A DNA stretch of 47,091 nucleotides from Patulibacter medicamentivorans (GTDB taxonomy: Bacteria; Actinomycetota; Thermoleophilia; Solirubrobacterales; Solirubrobacteraceae). The DNA is taken from assembly GCF_000240225.1 (NCBI RefSeq), contig NZ_AGUD01000051.1, forward strand, positions 1 to 47,091, written 5' to 3'. Positions 41,974-47,091 of this stretch are shown here, one piece after another. Within the stretch, counting starts at the first letter, position 1, and each line of letters starts with the position of its first letter. A program made the position numbers and the translations under genes. Under the pieces are notes generated by a model, which was not told the origin of the DNA, searched no databases, and was given only the letters and a program-made list of their open reading frames with translations.

Positions 41974-44088
41974 TCAGCGGGGGTAGGCGGCCGGCACCCC
42001 GCCGTCGACGTTGAGGACGTTGCCGGTCGACTTGCCCGACCGCGCCGGGCTGGCGAAGTGGAGGGTCGCGGCGGCGATGTCCTCGGGCAGGATCAGGACC
42101 TTGAGCGTGTTGCGCTGGCGGTAGTGCTCCTCCAGCTGGTCGGGATCGAGGCCGTAGCTGGCGGCTCGCTCCTGGCGCCAGCTGCCCTGCCAGATCTTCG
42201 ATCCGCGCAGGACCGCGTCCGGGTTGACGGTGTTGACGCGGATCCCGTCTCCCCCGCCCTCCTCGGCCAGGCACCGCGCCAGGTGCAGCTCCGCCGCCTT
42301 GGCCGAGCTGTAGGCCGACGCGTTCTTGCCCGCCACCAGCGCGTTCTTCGACGCCACGAAGACGATCGAGCCGCCGAGGCCCTGCTCGCGCAGGACCCGG
42401 AACGCCTCGCGCGCGACCAGGAAGTAGCCGGTCCCGAGGATCCGGTGGTTGCGCTCCCACTCCTCCAGCGTCGTCTCCTCGATCGACGAGCTGGACGCGA
42501 TCCCGGCGTTCGAGACCACGACGTCGACCCCGCCGAAGCGGCGGACCGCGTCGCGGTAGGCGGCCGCGACGGCATCCTCGCTGGTGACGTCGCCGCCGAC
42601 CCCCAGGCCGTCGCCGCCGACCGCCTGCTGGGCGCCCTCGGCGTCGAGGTCGAAGCCGACGACGACCGCTCCCGCCTCGGCCAGCGTCGCGCTGATCGCG
42701 CGGCCGATGCCGCCGGCGGCGCCGGTCACGAACGCGACCTTGCCCTGCAGCTCGCCCGGCGCCGGCGCCAGCGACAGCTTGTACAGCTCGAGCGGCCAGT
42801 ACTCGACGGCGAAGCTCTCGGCGTCGCTCAGCGAGACGAACCCGCCGAGCGCGTCGGCCCCGGCCATCACCTCGATCGCCCGGTGATACAGGTCGCGCGA
42901 GAGCGCCGCGTGCTTGGCCGTCGGTCCGACGCCGACCAGGCCGACGTGCTGGATCAGCACCACCCGCGGGTCGGGGTCGGACGGCTGGACCGGTCCCTCC
43001 TGGCCCGGCATCCGCACCAGCGGGTCGTCGCCGAACCGCTCGACGTAGGCCAGGTAGTCGGCGCGGTAGGCCGCCGCCCGCTCGCGGACCCGGCCGGCCA
43101 GCACCGACGCGTCCTCGACGGCGGGGTCGAACGGGACCCACAGCGGCAGCCGCTTGGTGTGGACCAGGTGGTCGGGGCAGGCGGCGCCGACCGTCACCAG
43201 CTCGGGCGCGCGGGCCGACGACACCAGCTCCAGGGCCGCCGGCGAGTCGTCGACCAGCAGCAGCTTCGCCCGCTCGCTGGAGACCGCGCCCCGCAGCGCC
43301 GGCAGCACCGCGTCGAGGACCGCGGTCCGGCCCTCCTCGTCGAGCACGGCCGCGCTGGCCGCCGGCCCGCCGAAGCGCGGACCGGCCGCCCGCCCGTTGA
43401 CGAACGCGACTGCCTCGTTGATGACCGAGATCGTCCGCCGGTACGCCTCCTCAGCGCTGTCGCCCCAGACGACGAGGCCGTGCTTGGCCAGCACCACCAG
43501 CTCCGCCTCGGGGTGCTCGCGAACCGCGTCGCCGACCTGCTTGGCCAGCGCGAACCCCGGCCGGACGTAGGGGATCCAGAGCGCGCGGTCGCCGAACAGC
43601 TCGCCGATCAGCCGCTCGCCGTCGGCCGCCCCGGCCAGCACGTTGATCCCGTCCGGGTGGGTGTGGTGGACGTGGTCGGCGGGGATGAACGCGTGCAGCA
43701 GCGTCTCGATCGACCCGCGCGGCATCGCCGGGTCGAGCATCGAGCGGCCAACGTGGTCGACCATCTGCTCGTCGCTCATCCCGTCGCGCTCGACCAGCGG
43801 CGTCAGCTCGTCGAGCCGCAGGCCGGTGAACGACGCCTCGGTCATCGTCGCCAGGTCGGAGCCGGAGCCCTTGACCCACATCGCGCGGACCTCGCGGCCG
43901 GTGTGGTCGCGGACCGTGCCCTTGGCGGACGTGTTGCCGCCGCCGACGTTGGCGACCGCCCGGTTGGCGCCCAGCAGGTGCGACGCCAGCAGGACCTGGC
44001 CGAGCGGCGTGTCCGCGCCGGCGACGTCGGCGATGGACGCGGGCCAGAGGTCCTCGGCCGGGTGGACCAGGGGGACGGTGGTGCTCAT
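41974..44088 (-). CDS. Bifunctional rhamnulose-1-phosphate aldolase / L-lactaldehyde dehydrogenase (RhaEW-type fusion)
   Basis: 704 residues. Residues 1 to about 430 are a class II (zinc) aldolase/AraD domain: NVGGGNTSAKGT, WVKGSGSD, HVHHTHPDGINVL (zinc His) and LAKHGLVVWG. Residues about 450-704 are an SDR: TGAAGGIGRAIS, SNAGIASSSSIEE, the active-site Tyr-Lys in YSSAKAAELHLAR, and NVDGGVPAAYPR. The fusion splits L-rhamnulose-1-P into DHAP and L-lactaldehyde and oxidises the latter to L-lactate. GAGGA precedes the ATG, which also overlaps the rhamnulokinase stop. Convergent with the CAP-protein gene, only 18 bp away. Confidence 0.9.
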   Translation of the reverse strand: MSTTVPLVHPAEDLWPASIADVAGADTPLGQVLLASHLLGANRAVANVGGGNTSAKGTVRDHTGREVRAMWVKGSGSDLATMTEASFTGLRLDELTPLVERDGMSDEQMVDHVGRSMLDPAMPRGSIETLLHAFIPADHVHHTHPDGINVLAGAADGERLIGELFGDRALWIPYVRPGFALAKQVGDAVREHPEAELVVLAKHGLVVWGDSAEEAYRRTISVINEAVAFVNGRAAGPRFGGPAASAAVLDEEGRTAVLDAVLPALRGAVSSERAKLLLVDDSPAALELVSSARAPELVTVGAACPDHLVHTKRLPLWVPFDPAVEDASVLAGRVRERAAAYRADYLAYVERFGDDPLVRMPGQEGPVQPSDPDPRVVLIQHVGLVGVGPTAKHAALSRDLYHRAIEVMAGADALGGFVSLSDAESFAVEYWPLELYKLSLAPAPGELQGKVAFVTGAAGGIGRAISATLAEAGAVVVGFDLDAEGAQQAVGGDGLGVGGDVTSEDAVAAAYRDAVRRFGGVDVVVSNAGIASSSSIEETTLEEWERNHRILGTGYFLVAREAFRVLREQGLGGSIVFVASKNALVAGKNASAYSSAKAAELHLARCLAEEGGGDGIRVNTVNPDAVLRGSKIWQGSWRQERAASYGLDPDQLEEHYRQRNTLKVLILPEDIAAATLHFASPARSGKSTGNVLNVDGGVPAAYPR

Positions 44089-45599
44089 CGGGGATCCTCG
44101 TGCCGGGACGGGCGGGTCGTGGTGGTGCTCGGGACCGTCGGGTCGACCGAGCCGGTGATGCGCAGGAAGCGGCCGTAGAGGTCGTCGGCGGCGGCCCGGT
44201 CGCGACCGGGCTCGTGGACGACCGGCGCCGCGGAGGCGCGCGCCAGCGCGCGCAGCTCGGCCGCGGACGACAGCTCGCCGGCGGCCCGCAGCTGGACGAG
44301 CACGTTGCCGGTGGCGGTCGCCTCGACCGGCCCGGCGAGCACGGTGCGGCCGGTCAGCTCGGCGGTCAGCCGGCAGAGCAACTCGTTGCGGACGCCGCCG
44401 CCGACGACGTGGACGGTGCGGATCTCGCGCCCGGTCGCCGCCTCCAGCTCGCCGAGCACCCAGCGGTAGCGCAGCGCCAGCGAGACGTAGACGCTCCGCG
44501 CCAGCTCGGCGCGACCGACCGGCGGCGCCTGCCCGCCGCGGCGGCAGGCCGCGGCGATCCGCTCCGGCAGGTCGCCGTCGGGCGCCAGGAACGACGGGTC
44601 GTCGGGGTCGATCAGCGGAACGCCGGGCTCGGCGGTCTCGGCCAGCGCCTGGATCTCGGGCGCGCTCAGGCCCCAGGCGCGGCCCAGCTCCTGCTCCAGC
44701 CACAGGCCCATGACGTTGCGCAGCAGCCGGATCGTGCCCTCGACCCCGCGCTCGTTGGTCAGGTTCGCGTCGCGGGCGGCGTCGCTCAGGACCGGCGCGT
44801 CCAGCTCGACGCCGAGCAGCGACCAGGTGCCGCTGGAGAGGATCGCCGCGTGCTCGTCGGCGACCGGCGCCGCGACGAACGCGGACGCGGTGTCGTGCGA
44901 TCCGACCGCGTGGACGGCGCCGTCGCCGAGCCCGAGCGCGGGCCGCAGGCGCCCGATCGTGGTGCCCGGCTCGACGACCGGGCCGAACAGCCGCTCCGGC
45001 AGCTCGAGCCCCTCCAGCAGCGTCCGGGACCAGCGGCCGCTGCGCGCGTCGAGCAGCCCGGTCGAGGACGCGTTGGTCGCCTCGTTGACCAGCTCGCCGC
45101 CGAGCCAGTGCGCGAGCAGGTCGGGGATCATCGCCAGCCGGCTGGCGTGCTCGAAGGCGACGGAGCCGCGCTCGGCCTCGAGCTGGAAGACGGTGTTGAT
45201 CGGCAGCGTCTGGATGCCGCTGATCGCGTACTGCGCCTCGCGGCCGACGCGCGCGAACGAGCGCTCGACCATCCCGGCGGTGCGCTGGTCGCGGTAGTGG
45301 AACGGCAGCCCGAGCAGCCGCCCGGCGCCGTCCAGCAGCCCGTAGTCGACCGCCCAGGTGTCGACGCCGACGCCGGCCAGGGTGCCCGCCCGCGCCAGCC
45401 CGTCGAGCGCGCGGCCGAACAGGTGCAGCAGGTCCCAGTGGCGCCCGTCGGGCAGGTCGACCGGCCGGTTGGCGAATCGCGCCGTCTCGCTCAGCGTCAG
45501 CCGCTCGCCGTCGAAGCGGCCGGCCAGGACGCGGCCGGACGAGGCGCCGAAGTCGATCGCCCCGTAGGTCGGCAGCCGGCGATCGCTCGCCCGACTCAC
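44085..45599 (-). CDS. rhaB: Rhamnulokinase
   Basis: 504 residues from a GTG overlapping the DeoR-gene stop. A FGGY sugar kinase: phosphate-1 motif AIDFGASSGRVLAG, GVDTWAVDYGLLD (sugar/catalytic Asp), VGSHDTASAF, SSGTWSLLG, and the adenosine motif VHVVGGGVRNELLCRLTAELTG. The FGASSGR start and the DTWAVDYGLLD block are diagnostic for RhaB over xylulose or glycerol kinases. It phosphorylates L-rhamnulose with ATP for the downstream aldolase. Confidence 0.93.
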   Translation of the reverse strand: MSRASDRRLPTYGAIDFGASSGRVLAGRFDGERLTLSETARFANRPVDLPDGRHWDLLHLFGRALDGLARAGTLAGVGVDTWAVDYGLLDGAGRLLGLPFHYRDQRTAGMVERSFARVGREAQYAISGIQTLPINTVFQLEAERGSVAFEHASRLAMIPDLLAHWLGGELVNEATNASSTGLLDARSGRWSRTLLEGLELPERLFGPVVEPGTTIGRLRPALGLGDGAVHAVGSHDTASAFVAAPVADEHAAILSSGTWSLLGVELDAPVLSDAARDANLTNERGVEGTIRLLRNVMGLWLEQELGRAWGLSAPEIQALAETAEPGVPLIDPDDPSFLAPDGDLPERIAAACRRGGQAPPVGRAELARSVYVSLALRYRWVLGELEAATGREIRTVHVVGGGVRNELLCRLTAELTGRTVLAGPVEATATGNVLVQLRAAGELSSAAELRALARASAAPVVHEPGRDRAAADDLYGRFLRITGSVDPTVPSTTTTRPSRHEDPR

Positions 45600-46417
45600 G
45601 ACGCCGCTCCACCGACGAGGTGGACGGCGACGCCGTGGCTCTCCAGCTCGGCGACGCGGTCGTCGGCGTCGCCGGCCAGGAAGAGGTCGCTCGTTGCGCC
45701 CAGGGGAGCGATCACGCTGAGGCCGCGGCGGTCGAGCTTGGCCGCCTCGACCATCACCGCGGCGCGGGTGGCGCGCTCGATCATCGCGTGCTTGACCTCG
45801 GCCTCCAGCGGGTCGGCGTCGGTCAGGGCGCCGTCCGGCGCGATCCCCTTGACCGAGAGGAAGGCGCGGTCGGTCCAGTGCCGGCGCAGCGCGTCGACGG
45901 CCAGCGGTCCGACCATCGAGTGGGCGATCCGGCGCAGCTGGCCGCCGGCGACGACCAGGTCGATCGTCCCGCGGCCGCTGGAGGCGATCAGCTCGGCGAT
46001 CGGCAGGGCGTTGGTGACGACGGTGATCGTGCGACCGCCGCGCACCAGCTCCTGCGCCAGGTGGTAGGCGGTCGTCGAGGAGTCGAGGAACAGCGACTCG
46101 CCGTCCTCGATCGTGGCCGCGGCCGCCCTCGCGAGGGCGCGCTTGGCGCCGGTCGCCGTGGCCAGCCGGGTCGAGAACGAGTCCTCGTGGCCGCTGGCGC
46201 CGGGCAGCACGGCGCCGCCGTGCGTGCGGCGGGCGAGGCCCTGGCGCTCCAGCTCGCCGAGGTCGCGCCGAGCGGTCATCGGCGAGACGCCGAACCGCTC
46301 CTCGATCTCGCCGATCGTCACGGCGCGCGCCGTCTGCAGCAGCTCCGCGATCTCCTCGCGCCGGCCCTCGGCCAGCCGCGGCCGCGGCGATGCGCCGGTC
46401 GATCCGTCTGGGGTCAT
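45596..46417 (-). CDS. DeoR-family transcriptional regulator of the rhamnose/lactate operon
   Basis: 273 residues. N-terminal winged HTH (VTIGEIEERFGVSPMTARRDLGELERQGLARRTHGGAVL, about 33-70) and a C-terminal DeoR sensor domain (about 90-255: DGESLFLDSSTTAYHLA, VVTNALPIAELI, FLSVKGIAPDGALTDADPLEAEVKHAM) that binds phosphorylated sugars. It is encoded inside the operon, with 4-base overlaps to lutC before and rhaB after, so it is probably autoregulated. The likely inducer is a rhamnose-pathway phosphate intermediate (inference). Confidence 0.92.
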   Translation of the reverse strand: MTPDGSTGASPRPRLAEGRREEIAELLQTARAVTIGEIEERFGVSPMTARRDLGELERQGLARRTHGGAVLPGASGHEDSFSTRLATATGAKRALARAAAATIEDGESLFLDSSTTAYHLAQELVRGGRTITVVTNALPIAELIASSGRGTIDLVVAGGQLRRIAHSMVGPLAVDALRRHWTDRAFLSVKGIAPDGALTDADPLEAEVKHAMIERATRAAVMVEAAKLDRRGLSVIAPLGATSDLFLAGDADDRVAELESHGVAVHLVGGAAS

Positions 46418-47067
46418 CGCTGGCTGCCTCCTCGATCGATGTCGTCCACGAGCACCACCACCAGCGTCCGCGGGCCGTGGACGCCCTCGACCCGCTGCAG
46501 CTCGATGTCGCTGGTCGCCGACGGGCCGGACACGAGGGTCAGCGGCCCGGCGGATCGCGCGGGCGGCGGGATCGCCGCGAAGGCGTCGGCGACGTCGGCG
46601 ACGACGTCGGCGGCCCGGACGACGCAGAGGTGCCGGTCGGGCACCAGCGTCAGCCGCCGCGGGCCCTGGTCGGCCGCGTGGTCGAGGACGATCGTCCCCG
46701 TGCGGGCGATCGCCAGCCGCGACCCGGTCACGACGGCGTCGAGCGCGTCCAGCGCGTCCAGGTCGAGCGCGTTGCCGGCGACCGCCGGACGCGACGGCCG
46801 CCAGCGCTCGGCCAGCCCGTCGGCGATCGCGACCCGGTCCGCGCCGAGCCGGTCGAGGGCGGCGTCGAGCGCCGCCGCGACCTCGTCGTCGGCGACGCGC
46901 AGGACCTCGGCGCGGTAGTCGGCGACCGTGGCGGCGAAGCGATCGGCCGCCGCGATCCCGCGATCGGCCGGTGCGACGGCGGCCTCCGCGATCGGCGGAC
47001 CGCTCGCGGGCTCGGCCTCCAGCGCCCGCCGGATCCGGCTCAGGATCAGCTCGCGCGCGGCGCTCAC
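46414..47067 (-). CDS. lutC: LutC/YkgG-type lactate utilisation protein (LUD domain)
   Basis: 217 residues from a GTG at 47067. LUD-domain marks: DAVVTGSRLAIARTGTIVLDHAADQGPRRLTLVPDRHLCVV and the C-terminal GPSATSDIELQRVEGVHGPRTLVVVLVDD. LutC works with the Fe-S proteins LutA and LutB to oxidise L-lactate to pyruvate. Its start overlaps the stop of an upstream gene cut by the window edge, expected to be lutB. The lactate formed by the rhamnose aldolase/dehydrogenase would be its substrate. Confidence 0.9.
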   Translation of the reverse strand: MSAARELILSRIRRALEAEPASGPPIAEAAVAPADRGIAAADRFAATVADYRAEVLRVADDEVAAALDAALDRLGADRVAIADGLAERWRPSRPAVAGNALDLDALDALDAVVTGSRLAIARTGTIVLDHAADQGPRRLTLVPDRHLCVVRAADVVADVADAFAAIPPPARSAGPLTLVSGPSATSDIELQRVEGVHGPRTLVVVLVDDIDRGGSQR

Positions 47068-47091
47068 GGGGCGCCCCCGGGCCGCGACGGC
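47064..47091 (-). CDS. C-terminal end of an upstream gene, probably lutB (partial)
   Basis: Only the last eight codons (PSRPGGAP) and TGA are in the window, in a 4-base overlap with the lutC GTG. The identity as the LutB iron-sulfur protein is inferred from the usual lutABC order alone. Confidence 0.3.

Overview
The window reads as chromosomal DNA of a very GC-rich actinobacterium. Codon third positions are almost all G or C, GTG starts are common, and many genes carry an actinobacterial TAnnnT -10 element a few bases before the start codon. Gene content and order fit a deep-branching soil actinobacterium, perhaps class Thermoleophilia (Solirubrobacter/Conexibacter/Patulibacter-like). That placement is inferred from gene content, not from a tree. 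No CRISPR array, rRNA, tRNA, insertion sequence or phage gene was seen.

Left third (1-16.9 kb): a PIMT-like methyltransferase cut by the window edge, divergent from an MFS exporter across a palindromic operator candidate; an aldo/keto reductase; a nucleoside 2-deoxyribosyltransferase-like protein; a J-domain protein with a 28-residue membrane peptide gene behind it; MscL; a metallophosphoesterase; a GNAT acetyltransferase; a lipoprotein cyclophilin. A tightly overlapping operon follows: a diacylglycerol-kinase-like lipid kinase, MurT, a SAM methyltransferase and GatD. MurT/GatD is the lipid II amidation enzyme. Next is a four-gene osmoprotectant ABC importer (ATPase-CBS, two permeases, lipoprotein binding protein).

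Middle (17.2-41.2 kb): a minus-strand housekeeping chain runs ftsK - rodZ-like - cinA - recA - recX - rny - miaB - miaA - dapF - hflX - dut, an arrangement partly conserved across Actinobacteria. Plus-strand genes are interleaved with it: dapE, dapC and dapD (succinylase branch of the DAP/lysine pathway), a Tat-exported phosphoesterase with a small secreted partner, a FIST sensor protein, an SDR, a DUF2200 protein and a small hypothetical gene. A secreted HtaA-like protein with collagen-like repeats lies on the minus strand. Four intergenic regions hold elaborate repeats. Two of them (17.04-17.15 kb and 35.97-36.09 kb) are clearly the same roughly 102-bp palindromic element.

Right end (41.4-47.1 kb): a secreted CAP-domain protein, then a minus-strand operon in which every junction is a 4-base start/stop overlap: (probable lutB tail) - lutC - DeoR regulator - rhamnulokinase - fused rhamnulose-1-phosphate aldolase/lactaldehyde dehydrogenase. 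It couples L-rhamnose breakdown to L-lactate oxidation.

The strongest leads are: (1) a DapF in which both catalytic cysteines are serine and the nearby GNPH histidine is glutamine; (2) the symmetric palindromic element family built on the octamer AACGTCAC; (3) the methyltransferase embedded between murT and gatD; (4) pervasive leaderless promoters with fixed TAnnnT-N6-11-start spacing.
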